A stretch of 64,000 nt of DNA, from NCBI RefSeq assembly GCF_963082655.1, contig NC_081555.1:181142151-181206150 (forward strand), given 5' to 3'. The stretch comes from Stomoxys calcitrans (taxonomy: Eukaryota; Arthropoda; Insecta; Diptera; Muscidae). Below the pieces are notes generated by a model. That model had not been told where the DNA came from. It worked only from the letters and a program-made list of their open reading frames with translations, and searched no databases. A program made the translations under genes and the position numbers. Shown one piece after another: positions 46,692 through 59,284 of the stretch. Each line of letters starts with the position of its first letter. Within the stretch, counting starts at the first letter, position 1.

Positions 46692-47400
46692 TGTCCATAA
46701 GCAAGTTAAGTTCGAAGATGAGCTATATCGGACTGTATCTTGATATAGCCCCCATATAGACCGATCCGCCGATTTAGGGTCTTAGGCCCATAAAAGCCAT
46801 ATTTATTAACCGATTTTGCTGAAATTTGGGACAGTGAGTTGTGTTAGGCCCCTCGATATATTTCTGCTGCTATGTAGACCGACCACTCGATTTAGAGTTT
46901 TTACACTTTTTTTTCTAAAGCAAGCTAAAAGTAACAGCTAATAACTGACAGAAGAAAGAATGCAATTACAGAGTCACAAGCTGTGAAAAAATTTGTCAAC
47001 GCCGACTATATGAAAAATCCGCAATTACTTTTTGGGCAACCAATAGCTGGCATATAGATCGATCTCTCGATTTATGGTTTTGGGGTGCGATTTTGCCGAA
47101 ATTTGGGACAGTCTTGGCTCCATAAAAGGTCCATTTATTACCCGATTTCACTGAAATTTGACACATTGACTTATGTTAGACTTTTCGACATCCGTGTCAT
47201 ATATGGTTCAGATCGGTTTATTTTAAAATAAAGCTACTAAAAAGATCAATATTTTGTTATGCATAACTATGAACAATGACTTGTGCTTATTAATATTAGG
47301 TCCAAATCGGAACATATATCGCTAAAACTGCTATGGGGCACAAGGTATGCATTTTTCACCGGATTTTGACGAAAGGTGGTTTGCATATTAACCCACCTAC
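46692..47400. repeat. Family B module fragments with truncated MITE
   Basis: Modules with GACCGATCCGCCGATTTAGG, a MITE remnant (46903-47043), then degenerate modules ending near CGAAAGGTGGTTTGC. Confidence 0.6.
46903..47043. mobile_element. Mariner-type MITE, copy 3 (one end lost)
   Basis: Shares the interior AAGCAAGCTAAAAGTAACAG and one end TTTTTGGGCAACCAA; the other inverted end is missing. Confidence 0.8.
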
Positions 47401-48239
47401 CTATAGAAGGGTTTTCCATTTTTAAGAAATAATGGAAAATTTATATTTACTGTTTGGCGCCTAAAATACTTTCACTGTGTTTTGTTGAATGTCAGAAAAA
47501 GATGCATTGGCAACTATGTCACCTATGACAGCTCAGTATACCGTTGTCAAGTGTTACCAGATTGAATTGTTTTTTATTTTTTTTTAGTGTTTCAGAGCGC
47601 TGATAATAGAATTGCGTTATTACTTTGTTTAAATTCTTCATTCGAAAAATAGACTTTTTTCCTCGAAAACCTGTCATTGGCCCCATAGTGCAATGGCATT
47701 GTTTCGCCCATAATAATAACAAACTAAGGTATATAATTTTGGATATAACGAGATTTTCTGAGATCAACATGTATCAAGGTTTTATTTGATTAAAAATTAT
47801 AATGTGTTATTGAATTTCGCCTCGCGAATTCTTGTCACCGGGTCTGCAAATACTAGACATTGAAGATTAAGTTCTCAAACTCGCTTTTGCAATGTATGGG
47901 AAAATTTGGAAAAAAATACGAATTGGCCAATTGAATCGCTTTTCCAAATCAATGCCTACATCAACCAAATGAATACCTTGGTATACCATCAAGAAACATG
48001 TTGTCATTCATTCCGTTATGGCAGATTTCACACTGCAACACCATGATAAAGTTGAAGGCAGTTGCTGCCATGAGTTTTGACTTTATGTATGAGACCATTA
48101 ATCGCATGTAATTTATAAAACGCAGTCATTAGACATGCCACTGAACTACTTTAGCATAACTAAGGTTGCCATATTTTTAATAATGTGGGATTATTTTACT
48201 CGAACATTGTTAACTATACACAATTATATTTTGAATTGG
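47401..48239. other. No gene seen
   Basis: Intergenic; only short frames without recognisable motifs. Confidence 0.5.
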
Positions 48240-48841
48240 TGTGTTCGATTCGGACCTTATTGGACATTTATATTGAAGCTTCTGGGAGAAGCCGTTGTAC
48301 AAAATTTCTGCCAAATCGTATTAGAATTGTGCCCTCTGAACAAGTCAAGATCCCAGATCGATTTATCGGGCAGATATATCAGGTTATGTACCGATTTGAG
48401 CCATACTAAGCATAGTTGTTGGAAGTCATAACAAAACGTCTCATGCAAAATTACAGCCAGATCGGATAAGAATTGCGCCCTCTAAACCTGAAGAAGTCAA
48501 GACCCAATAGCGGTTTTTATGGCAGCTATATCAGGTTATAAACCGTGATTCGAAAACACCATGTGCAAATTTTAGTCAAATCAGACGAGAACTGCGCCCT
48601 CTGGAGGCTCAAGAAGTCAAGACCAAAGATCGGTTTAAATAGCAGCTATATCAACACATGGACCGATTTGGCAGATTAACATTCCCAACCGACCTACTCT
48701 AATAAAAAGTATTTGTGCAAAATTTCGAGCGCCTAGCTTTACTCCTTCGAAGGTTAGCGTGCTTTCGTCTCGACATATTTCGAGGTGTTACAAACAGAAT
48801 GACGAAACTAGCATACCTCCATTCTATGGTGGAGGGTATAA
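48240..48841 (-). mobile_element. Modular element, family A (tail missing)
   Basis: Reverse orientation; modules AGATCGGTTTA...GCAGCTATATCA and head TTCTATGGTGGAGGGTATAA. Confidence 0.75.
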
Positions 48842-48859
48842 ATAGTAACCTCTTAAAAG

Positions 48860-49131
48860 AAAATCTAAATTGGGAACTCCATGGTACTTACAGAATCCCT
48901 AATTGTGTGGCATACCATGCCCCTAAGTTGGTTCATGTCTCGTTTTTTTGTCCCCACTTAAGTACCGATTTTTGTTTCCGCGAAAGCCGGGCAATGACAA
49001 AGGAAATGCTCCAATGTCTCATCACTTTCCCGCATGCCCTGCACATGCTATCACTTGCCGCACTGATTTCGCACTAGTGAGCTCGTAGTCCCTTGTGTCC
49101 CGTTATGATACCAAAAGCTATACTGACCTCC
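48860..49131 (-). pseudogene. LINE 3' fragment, distal part
   Basis: Minus-strand tail of the same LINE (CHCPAF-like region, TGHKGLRAH). Cut by the modular element at 49132 and continued after 50663. Confidence 0.72.
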
Positions 49132-50663
49132 TTTTTATACCCACCACCATGGGATGGGGGTATACTAATCTAGCCATTCCCTTTGTAACACCTCGAAATA
49201 TTCGTCTAAGACGCTATAGAGTATATATATTCTTGATCGTCTCGACATTCTGAGTCGATCTAGCCATGTCCGCCCATCTCTCCGTCCGTCCGTCTGTCGA
49301 AATCACGATTGAGGTCGAACGCGTAAAGCTAGCCGCTTGAAAATTTGCACGGATACCTAATATCGATGTAGGAGACCACCGTAGAGCAGAGGTTACCATG
49401 TCCTCCTAAGACGCTGAACACCTGGGTTCGAATCTTGGCATGAGAAGTTTGCCTCTGTTCCTTAGTGGAATGTTCATGGGCAAAATTTGCAATTTGTAGG
49501 TCGTTCGGGATTGCAAATGGGCCATATCGGTTCAGATTTCGATATAGCTCCCATATAAACCGATCCCACGATTTGACCCTGAAAGCCGCAATTATTTTCC
49601 GATTTGTCCGAAATTTTGTATTTAGTGTTTTGTTATGATTTCCAACACTGTGCAAAATACGGTCTGAATCGCTCTATACCCTGATATAGCTGCCATATAA
49701 ACCGATCGCCCGATTTGACTTCTTGAGCCCTTACAAGCCGCAATTTTTGTCCGATTTGACTGAAGTTCGACATGTGGTGTTCTGTTATGACTTCCAAAAA
49801 CTGTGCAAAGTATTCAGACGGTCTATAACCTGTATAGCTCCCATATAAACCGATCTCACGATTTGACTTTTTGAGCCACTGGAATCCGCAATTTTTGTCC
49901 GATTTGTTTGAAATTTTGCATGTAGTGCTTTGTTATAACTTCCAATAACTATGCCACGTACTCCCGATTTGACTAGTTGAGTCCTTGCGAGCCCCAATTT
50001 TTTGAAATTGTGCATGCAATGTTCTGCCATGACTTCCAACAACTGTGCCAAATACGGCCAATATCAGTCTATAACCTTATGTAGCTCCCATATTAACCGA
50101 TCTTCCGATTTGACTTCTAATTTTGGCTCAAATTTTGCAGATAGAGTTCTGTTGTGACTTCCAATAACTGTGCCAAGTACGGTCTGAATCGGTCTATAAC
50201 CTGATATAACTCCCATATAAACCGATCTCACGATTTGATTTTCTTGAGCCCCTGGAAGTCGCAATTTTTATCCGATTTGGAAGAAATTTGGCAGGTAGTG
50301 TTCTGTTATAACTTTCAATAACTGTGCCAAGTGCGGTCCAAATCGGTCTATAACCTGATAAAGCTACCATTTAAACCGATTTGACGATTTGACTTGTTGA
50401 GTCCTTACAAGCCCCAATTTTTGTCCGATGTTCTGTTACGACTTCCAACAACTATGCCAAATACGGCCAAAATCAGTCTACATCGCTCCCATGAAAACCG
50501 GTCTCTCGATCATCCTTGTTCGGTTCCTAGAAGCTTTAATTTTTGCTGGTTTGACAGAAGTTTGGAATGTAGAATTGAAATTAATTACTAAATTTATTTT
50601 GTAAAAAATTTTAGCAGAATCCTTGGTTGTGGCCCGGCCGAACTTAGTACGCTTTTGCTTGTT
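49132..50663 (+). mobile_element. Modular element inserted in a LINE, carrying a SINE
   Basis: Head TATACCCACCACCATGGG, TCCGTCCGTCTGTCG near 49285, SINE at 49375-49497, many A modules, tail GGCCCGGCCGAACTTAGTAC. LINE sequence flanks both sides (to 49131 and from 50664). Confidence 0.82.
49375..49497 (+). mobile_element. SINE family 1, internally deleted copy
   Basis: Intact A/B-box part (ACCACCGTAGAGCAGAGG; CCTGGGTTCGAATCTTGGC) joined directly to the tail TTCCTTAGTGGAATGTTCAT. Inserted in a modular element. Confidence 0.78.
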
Positions 50664-51860
50664 ATTTGTTTTAAGTAATAGCCTCGTCCTCTCACGTTCT
50701 GGATCTTCCCATAGGATTTTCGTCGTCCTACTGACCGTTTCGCTGTTTCACAGTGTTACATGCAAGTTCGTCACCCACGGACTAAATCGGACTGCATTGA
50801 CCCCTAAGGCTTCGGGTTAACCAAGTTTATTGACGGTGGTACTCTGACCTCTACCCTAGTGCTCTGGATGCCACCGTGGCGCAGAGGTTGGCATGTCCGC
50901 CTTTGACGCCAAACGCCTGGGTTCAAATTTTTTTCTGTAAACAAAAATGTTCAGCGGTGGTTATCCCCTTAAAAATGCTCGCCGATCGGAATTGGCGTGA
51001 AAAAAGAGGCCCCTTATCATTGAGCCTAATCTTTAATCGGACTGCATTCATTGATATGAGAGAAGTATCCCCTGTTCCTTAATGGAATGTTCATGGGAAA
51101 TTTAGTAGTAGTACTCTGGCCTTCACTGCCAAATCGTATGCTTTTTCATTTGCCCCCACTCCGCTGTGGCCCGGCACACAAACGATGCGGATCCGTGCCA
51201 TCATCTCCTCCTTTCTAAACTCTAACACTGTTCGTGAACATACCGTCGTGGTTGTTGCCCTGATTGCCCTAATGGCTAGTTTACTGTTCACCGAGTCACA
51301 GCCTGCAGGACCGTATTATGGTCAGGCAAACAAAATCTCAGTCCCTCGGCCTTCAATGTAGACCCCAGGCCCACTCTGTCTAGCTTTGATCCAACCGTAT
51401 AGTACGATCTCCCAAAGATCCGTCAAGCCAAATCTGTACCTCTGGCAGCAGTGTCTCGCACTCGCCCTCAAGTGTCATCTCAGGTATCCGATCAGAAACT
51501 TCTTCTATTCCATCGTCGCCTCAGTCCCTAGGCTTTCAATGTAGACCCCATGGTCCACTCTATCCTCAAGCTTTGATTCATCCGTATGGCATGATCTCCC
51601 AGAGACCCCTCAATCCAAAACTCTGCCTCTGGCAGCAGTGTCTCGCACTCGCCCTCAAGTGTCATCTCAGGTATCCGATCAGAAACTTCTTCTATTCCAT
51701 CGTCGCCTCGATTATGCCGCAATGGTATGGCCTGATCCTCCTCCTCAATCTATTCTCAACCCCTGCCTGGTATTTCCCCATGTTTCAAGTTCACAATATG
51801 GCAAGTAGACTCTACATGGATTACACATTCGATGCCACGAGTATTACAAATGCTCTTGTA
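50664..51860 (-). pseudogene. LINE RNase H region, proximal part, with SINE and duplication
   Basis: Minus strand: ARIRIVCVPGHSGVGANEKA (RNase H). A SINE sits at 50868-51104. Bases 51338-51716 hold two near-identical units of about 190 bases starting CTCAGTCCCT. Confidence 0.75.
50868..51104 (+). mobile_element. SINE family 1
   Basis: GCCACCGTGGCGCAGAGG, CGCCTGGGTTCAAAT, body and TTCCTTAATGGAATGTTCAT tail; inserted in a LINE fragment. Confidence 0.78.
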
Positions 51861-52824
51861 ATTAGTTAAATCTTCAAGGTTGTCAAAATACACGTTCTAT
51901 CAGAATGTTCATAATTATGCACAAGGCAAATGCGCCGTTGTATTGTAGATGCTGTCATAAAATTCCCATTTTCAAGTTTGCAAGTGCTTCACATCAAAAT
52001 TAGCTAAAAATGCGCAAGACTTGCAGATAAGTTCGAAGCGTACCATTGGCAGCATTATGAGTGATGTGAGTTGCTTATTTGGACTACTTGGTGGTAGAAA
52101 AGAAGCGAAAAAAAGCAATACCGGTTGGTCATGTAAAAATAATTGCCTTACATTCCTTGAGTGGTGTGGTGTGGGCTTAGTTTCTTCGCAGACTACTTAT
52201 GATTGAATGGAGCAAAATAGTTGAAGGAGTCAACAGAGTTATTTATTACAAAATAAAAGTTCGATAAAATACCAATACATATTGGTATTCAGAGGGTGGA
52301 ATGCCAATCTTTGCAAATTCGTTTGAATTTGCCGTAAATTATGTTGTGGCTCGCATGATTTATTTGCTGCAAAACTCAACTTAATAATAATCCAAGAAGT
52401 GTCCACTAAATTTCCAAGCAATAAATTTGTAATTTACCCACACAACTAGAACTTTGTGCAGTGTGTGGGAGTACACGTGCATATGTGTGTGGCATAGTGG
52501 TGGTGTTGGTGGCTTGTGTATTTTTTTTTTTTTTCGATTAATCAAAGTTATTAGGCGCTGTTCGGACTATCTTTTTGGAGCCAAACGAAAAAAACTGCAG
52601 GATTTAGTTCAAGTGTAATTTATTAGAATAAAAAATACCAGTTATCAACAAAAACATAAAAATTGCGGCAAAGTTCGTCTGTAGTTTTTTTAATCTGCTT
52701 GAGTGGCAATTTATCATATGAGAGAGTATGTGCTGATGTTAAAAGGTTTCTTTTTTTTAAGACCCTAGAAAGGTGATTGCTTTTTTTTTGTGAATATATC
52801 CTTGCATTTCGACATGTTTATGCC
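51861..52824. other. No gene seen
   Basis: Intergenic; a GTGTG-rich stretch near 52455-52515 and poly-T runs. Confidence 0.5.
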
Positions 52825-54000
52825 CTATACCATCACTGTGGTATAGGGTATTATAACATTGTGCATTTGTTTGCGACGCTAAGCAGTAGACGAGGTAGAC
52901 CCATTGATAAGTATACCGATCGGTTTAGAATCACTTCCTGATTCGATTTAGCTATGTCCGTCCGTCGGTCCTTCTGTCTGTCTGCCCATATATTCTTGTA
53001 ATGAAAGTACAGGTCGTCTTTGTTGTCCGACTGTCACGAAATTTTGTTGATTGTTGATTTTGAAAAAAATCGGTCCAGATTTAGATGTAGCTCCCATATA
53101 TTGTATATCTTTCATTCGATATGGCTTATTAAGGCAGTAGAAGCCGCAATTATGGTCCAATCATAAAAAAATTTTTCATGATATGTTTTTTCGACGTCCC
53201 TATACGTATGCAGAATTTTATAAAAATCGGTTCAGATTTAGATATAGCTCCCATATATATCTTCCATCCGATATGGACTTTTAAGGCAATAGAAGCCACA
53301 GTGTTGGCCCGTTCTTTACAAAATTTTGTGTGGTATGGCTTTTTTTTTGATGTCCCAATAAAAATCGATTCAGATTTAGATGTAGCTTCCATATATATCT
53401 TTCATTGGATATGGTCTATCAATTTTGGTTCGATATTTACAAAATTTTGATTGAGATGTTTGACGTCTTCATATGTGTGCAAAATTTTATAAAATTCAGT
53501 TCAGATTTAGATCTATATCTTTCATCCCATATGGCCTATTAAGGCTGTAGAAGCTACAATTTTAAGCCGATCTTTACTAACTTGGCAAAGATGTTGCTAG
53601 TCATAACAGAACACCGCATGCTAAATTTCAGCCAAATCGGACAAAAATCGCGGTTTGTAAGGACTCAAGAAGTCAAATCGGGCGATCGATTTATATGAGA
53701 GCTATATCAGATTATAAACCAATTTGGATTGTACTTGACACTGTTTTTGGAAGTCATAACAGAAAATTTTAGATTAACTTGCACAAAAATTGCTGCGTCC
53801 AGGGGCTAAAGATATCAAATCAGGAGATCGGTTTATATGGAAGCTATGACAGGCTATAGACCGATTTGGACTTTACTTAATACAGTTTTTGAAAGTCATA
53901 ACAAAACACTGCATGCAGAATCTTAATCAAATCGAAGAAAAACTGAGCCTTCCAGAGGTTAATAAAATCAAATCGGTAGATCGGTTGATATGGGAGCCAG
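52825..54000 (+). mobile_element. Divergent modular repeats, family C
   Basis: Hairpin head CTATACCATCACTGTGGTAT, GTCCGTCCGTCGGTCC, modules CAGATTTAGATGTAGCTCCC at about 120 bp spacing, then reversed A-type modules (53590-54000). The end is unclear. Confidence 0.6.
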
Positions 54001-54029
54001 GGACGTAGACAAGGGGGACCAGCCTGCAA

Positions 54030-55720
54030 CCCCCTTCCTTCCCCCTTCGAACCGAAATAGTTTTTTTAAAGGAAAAATGTCAATAAAATATTCTCGATAG
54101 ACAAAATTCTACTCAGGCCAGGGCCCTTCTAATTTTTTAAGCACAAATTTTCAAAAAAAAAAATATATTCCCAAAGAAATTTGTGAGATTTTTGCAATTT
54201 TTCTGAAGACAAAATTGAATTAGCTTTTTTGAGATTTTTTATAATTTTTTAACGACACACTTTCTGTGTCTTTCAAGTTTGAAAAAATTTGAATTTCTAT
54301 AAGAAAAGTTAGAAACTTCTTTTTTCTACAAACAACTTTAATAAACTTTTTTCTAAATGAAAATGAAACTTTTTTGCTTAGGCCCGGGCCCCACTAAATA
54401 ATTTTTCCTTACTACAAAATTTTTATTAAATTTTTTTAAAGACACAATAATGAAATTTTATCTAAAAACAAAATTCAGATTCTATTGCAGGATATTGTCC
54501 GGCTATAGACCATTTCGTTCAACGCTTTCTATTCAAAGAATAGCAGAAAAACGAACTCTCATAGCACAGCAAAGAAAGTAAGGCAAAATGTATGAATGAG
54601 CCGGACAATATCCTGCAATGGAATCTAAATTAGATTTTAAGTCCAAAAAAGAAAGCTCAAACATAAAAACAAAATTTTTATAAATTTTTTTCTGTGCACA
54701 AAATTAAATTATATTTTATCTAAAGACAACATTTCAATGAAAATATTTCTAAAAAAAAATTTAAATGAATTTTTCTGGAGACAAGATTGCCGTCGAAAAA
54801 TTTCTAAAGACAATATATGGCGTGGTGCCCTGTAAATTATTTGTCTAAAGACAAAATTAAAAAAAAAAAAATCCAAAGAAATTTTTTTGAAATTTTTGAG
54901 ATTTTTTCTGACTTTGTTTTGTAAATTTGTTTTTTTTTTTTAATTTTTGACATTGTTCTAAATAACAAAATTTCGTAGGGACAAAATTTAATGATTTTCT
55001 TTTAAAGGCTGGTACTAGTTCGTTTCGTCGTTGAAACCCCATATTTTTCGTGATAACATTTTTATTAAAATTTTACAATAAATAACGAAATCAGCTAGTT
55101 TTTTGCTTTAAAATATGTTATCTAAAAAACGTAATCGGCGAAAATATCGCAAAAAGCGAACGTAAGAAGAAAATTTCAATGCAAAATTTCTAACGAAAAA
55201 AGTTTAACAAAAAAGTCAATAAAGACAAAATTAAAAAAAGAAAGACGAAATTTCAATAAAATTTTTCCCAAACACAAAACTTGAATGAAATTTTCAAAAT
55301 TTAATCATAATTTCAATGAAAACGTTTTTAAATATAAAATCTCAAAAGGTAAAATTTTAATGAAAGTTTTTCTGAGGATGAAATTTCAGAAAAATTTTCT
55401 TTGAAGACAAAATGACCACAGGCGGCCCATCGAAATTATTTTTTTAACAAAACTTCGAAAATAAATTTTAAGGGAGCATTTTAAAGACAAAATCTCAATG
55501 AAAACATAACTGCAATGAAATTTTTTTCTGAAAACAAAATTGTAATAAAATTTTTTCTAAATTTGTTTTTTTTTTTAAATTGGTTATTTCTCCCAAACAT
55601 ATCAGTGAAAAATCCTCTAAAGGTATTATTTGGCCCGGTTAAACTCGAAATAAATGTTTTTAAAGACAAAATTTCAATTTTTTTTAACGTCAATATTTTC
55701 TGAAGGCGAAATGTTGCCCA
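54030..55720. repeat. Degenerate AT-rich satellite-like repeats
   Basis: Irregular repetition of GACAAAATTTCAATGAAA and TTTTTCTAAAGACAAAAT over 1.7 kb, unit length variable (about 25-40). The 150 bp inverted-repeat element interrupts it. Confidence 0.6.
54477..54626. mobile_element. Unassigned 150 bp inverted-repeat element
   Basis: Two 28-base inverted ends (54477-54504 and 54599-54626) differ at one position; core GCAGGATATTGTCCGGCT. The 94-base centre has no coding capacity. It lies in AT-rich degenerate repeats. Possibly a MITE of unknown superfamily. Confidence 0.75.
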
Positions 55721-55724
55721 GGCT

Positions 55725-55965
55725 TGCAAATTTTAAATTTTGCCCATGAACATTTTACTAAGGAACAGGGGTAAACTTCTCACATATCAATGAGTACAGT
55801 CCGATTCAAGTTTAAGCTCAATGACAAGATGCCTTCTCTTTAAAGCCGAGTCCGAACGGCATTCCGCATTGCGATACCTCTTTGGAGAGAAGCTTTACAT
55901 GGCATAGTACCTCACAAATGTTGCCAGCATTAGGAGGGGAAAACCACCGCTGAACCAAGACTGGT
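55725..55965 (-). mobile_element. SINE family 1, 5' end lost
   Basis: Reverse strand body CGGACTCGGC, ATTGAGCTTAAACTTGAATC, tail TTCATGGGCAAAATTTAAAA. Confidence 0.65.
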
Positions 55966-56287
55966 TCATAGATGTGCATAATAAAGCAATTTTAGTCCAA
56001 ATCGGGCTAAATATATAAATGGTAGCTAATAAATCTTGTATAATGTATAATAAGACACACATGTTTGACTCAATTTTGTTCATCTGATACAAGAAAAAAT
56101 CATGCAATTTGGTGTTGCATGTCAAAAATTCTCAAATGTGAACGATGCCCTATGCCACTACTGGGTGTCTTAGTGTCAAAATATGAAAATAGAATATTTT
56201 TCCTGCAATTATTTAAAATTTAATCAAAATGGGAGCATGTTTGTGGGTTTTATCGAATTTTTTGCCACATTTTCCTATTTCCGCTCA

Positions 56288-56800
56288 TAGTGCGTCGCCT
56301 CGATTATACCGCAATGTGTGTGACCTGCTCCTATCCTCTATCCATTCTCTCATCACATTAAGACTCATAGCAGTAGTGTCTACCTCACACTTAATCTGTA
56401 TTTCTATGGGTCGGCTATCCATTAGGCGGTTGATGATCTGTGTCTATTTCCAGTGGAGCAGCAGATCTAGAGCCCGGGTGTAAGTTCAGTTAAGACTTCA
56501 AATAGCCAACAGCTGCGGTGATGCTATCAGGCCGTAGCATGTTGTCTACTACTGAGACCTTGACTGGCTGCGCCAGGCTTCAAAGTTTAAAGTCAGTTTT
56601 ATCTTCTCTTGCCTATAATTTACCTAGACCATAGGCCTCCTTCGGCAAATCAATGCGCTCTTTAAGAGGTTGGAAAAATTAAAGGCGCATAGCTCTCATG
56701 TTTATTGAGAGGCTTGATGCGAATGATCCTTAAACCCTCACTGATAATGAGGGAGGCTTCTTTAATTGGGCTCGGAGATTCGCTGCGGTCACCGATCGGT
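56288..56800 (-). pseudogene. LINE fragment related to 51520-51760
   Basis: Shares GTCGCCTCGATTATACCGCA with 51700-51730 and continues into the same kind of GC-richer sequence. No intact frame. Confidence 0.55.
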
Positions 56801-57929
56801 AAGGTAAATTCAGCCATTTAGCCTGTTCGGAGTTTCTGTTTTGTTTATTTTAAATAAAATCTTTGTATCCTTTGAAATGTTTTCTTAAAACCAAATTTCG
56901 AAGAACATTAAAATTTTTAAGGACATTTTTTTCCTACACATAATTTTGCCATTTGAGAAAATTTCAGTGAGATTTTATTCTATAAAAATCGTATCTTTAG
57001 ATTTCGTTCAACCCCCCCTAACCCATTCGCACGATTAACCCTTTGGAAATATTTGAAATACTTGGTTGCTGTTGTTGTAGTTGTTGTTGCTGCAATTGGT
57101 ATTATTTCAATGTTGGGCAAAAACATGATTTATTGATGTTAAAATATTTATTGTTTTAAGCGTTAAAATATGAAAATTGTTTTTACATTTTGCTGCCCTC
57201 CATCTCTCCTCCGTTACGCTACTTGGGTCACCACAATAAGAGTCCCCCTGCCATGGCCCAGTTTTAGTTTAGAAACAATGCCGGCGTATAAAATGCCCCC
57301 AACATTCCATGATGGTGATGATGATGAAAAAGGCATAACGGCCAGCTTGGTTGGCTTCTCTGATTCGGATCTTGGAGGTTTTTTGTTTTTACCGGAAAAA
57401 GTTGATTTTTTTTTATTATTTACATCTGCAGCGTATCGCTTCGTTTTGGTTGTGGGTTCTTTTTGCTGTTGTTATTGTTGTTGTGGAGCATAAACTGCTT
57501 ATTTATTTTTGGGAAACTTGGGTCAATTCCTCTGGTTTCATTTAATTAAAAATAGAAGCAAAGAATGGAATGATGATGACGGTTGAAGTGACTCGCGGTA
57601 TACGCGCATATCCTTTTGTCCTTTGCGTAGGATTGAATATTCATTCGTTGCAACAACCCCGACTACCCCTGCCACTCCCCATTGTGCGGTCGCAGTACTT
57701 TGCTGTATTGTTGTATTTACTTAGGATCAGGTGAATGGATTGCAGGGTTTTCCGTTTTCTACAAAAGTTTTCGGGGGTGAGGAAGCTCAATTGTATTTAC
57801 CAGGGAACAAGTTAAGTGAAAGAGAAAACAATGATATTTCGCCCAGAACTCCACGAAAGTATTGACGACGTCGCACAGTGAAGAAAATCGAAAAAAAAAA
57901 CTAGTAAAAAATATGCAGTGTTAGAAGAA
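56801..57929. other. No gene seen
   Basis: Mixed-composition intergenic sequence with GTTGTTGTTG stretches near 57068-57090 and 57465-57485. A 107-codon frame at 57170 has no recognisable domain. Confidence 0.45.
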
Positions 57930-58980
57930 AACAAGTAACAGCGTGCTAAGTTCGGAAGGGCCGAATCTTATATACCCTCCACCTTGGATCGCATTTGTGG
58001 AGTTCTATGTGCAGTATCTCTTTTTTAGGCAAATAAAGAATATTGAATAAGAACTGTTATGCTATTGGAGCTATATCAAGTTATAGTCCGATTTGGACCA
58101 TAAATGAATTGAATGCTGAACATTGTAGAAGTCATTTTGCAATATTTCAGTTCATTCGGATAAGAATGGCGCCTTGTAGGGGCTCAAGAAGCAAAATCGG
58201 CAGATCGGTTTATGTGGGAGCTGTATCAAGCTATAGATCGATTCAGACCATATTGAAAACGTATGTTGAAGGTCATAGGAGAAGCCGTTTTAGAAAATTT
58301 CTGCCAAATCGGATAAGAATTGCGAACCACAAAAGCTGAAGAAGTCAAGACCCGAGATCGGTTTATATGAAAGCTATATCAGATTATATACCGATTTGCG
58401 CCATATTTAGCGCAGTTATTAGAAGTCATAACAAAACACGTCATGCGAAATTTCAGCCAAATAGGATAAGAATTGCGCGCTCTATTGGCTCAAGAAGTCA
58501 AGATCCAAGATCGGTTTATATGGCAGCTATACTAGGTTATGAACTGATTTGAACCATATTTAGCACAGTTGTTGGAAGTAACACCAAAACACTACGTGCA
58601 AAATTTCAGTCAAATCGGATAAGAATTGCGCTCTCTAGTGGCTCAAAAGTCAAGACCCCAGATCGATTTATATGTCAGCAGTAACAGGATTTGGACCATA
58701 TTTAGCACAGTTGTTGGAAGTGATACCAAAACACCACGTGCAAAATTTCAGTGGCTCAAAAAGTCAAGACCCAAGATCGGTTTATATGGCAGCTATATCA
58801 AAACATGGACTGCTGTGGCCCATTTACAATCCCAACCGACCTACACTAATAAAAAGTATTTGTGCAAAATTTCAAGTGGCTAGCTTTACTCCTTCGAAAG
58901 ATAGCGCGCTTTCGACAGACAGACGGACGGACATACTTTATAGGGTCTCAGACGCATATTTCGAGGTGGAGGGTATAAAA
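57930..58980 (-). mobile_element. Modular repeat element, family A (complete)
   Basis: Reverse orientation: AACAAGTAACAGCGTGC, GTTCGGAAGGGCCGAATC, TATACCCTCCACCTTGG, modules, GACGGACGGACAT and GGTGGAGGGTATAAAA. A SINE follows directly. Confidence 0.85.
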
Positions 58981-59284
58981 ATGCAAATTTTCCCATGAGC
59001 ATTCTATTGAGGAACAGGGGCAAACTTTTCACTTATCGATGAGTGCTGTCCGATTAAAGTTTTAAGCTCAATGATAAGGAACCTCACCCTTTTAGCCGAG
59101 TCCAAACGGCGTGCCGCAGTGCGACACATGGCTGCCATACCAAATGGTACAGTACCTCCCAAATGTCGCCAGCAATTGGTGGGGATAACCATCGCTAAAA
59201 ATGATCATAATGTTCTCGCCAGGATTCGAACCCAGGTGTTCAGCGTCATAGGCGGACATGCTAACTGCGCTATGGTGGCCTCCG
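58981..59284 (-). mobile_element. SINE family 1, full-length copy
   Basis: Best copy: GGAGGCCACCATAGCGCAG (A box), CACCTGGGTTCGAATCCTGG (B box), body, tail CAATAGAATGCTCATGGG. About 304 bases. Its tail abuts the head of the modular element ending at 58980. Confidence 0.82.
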
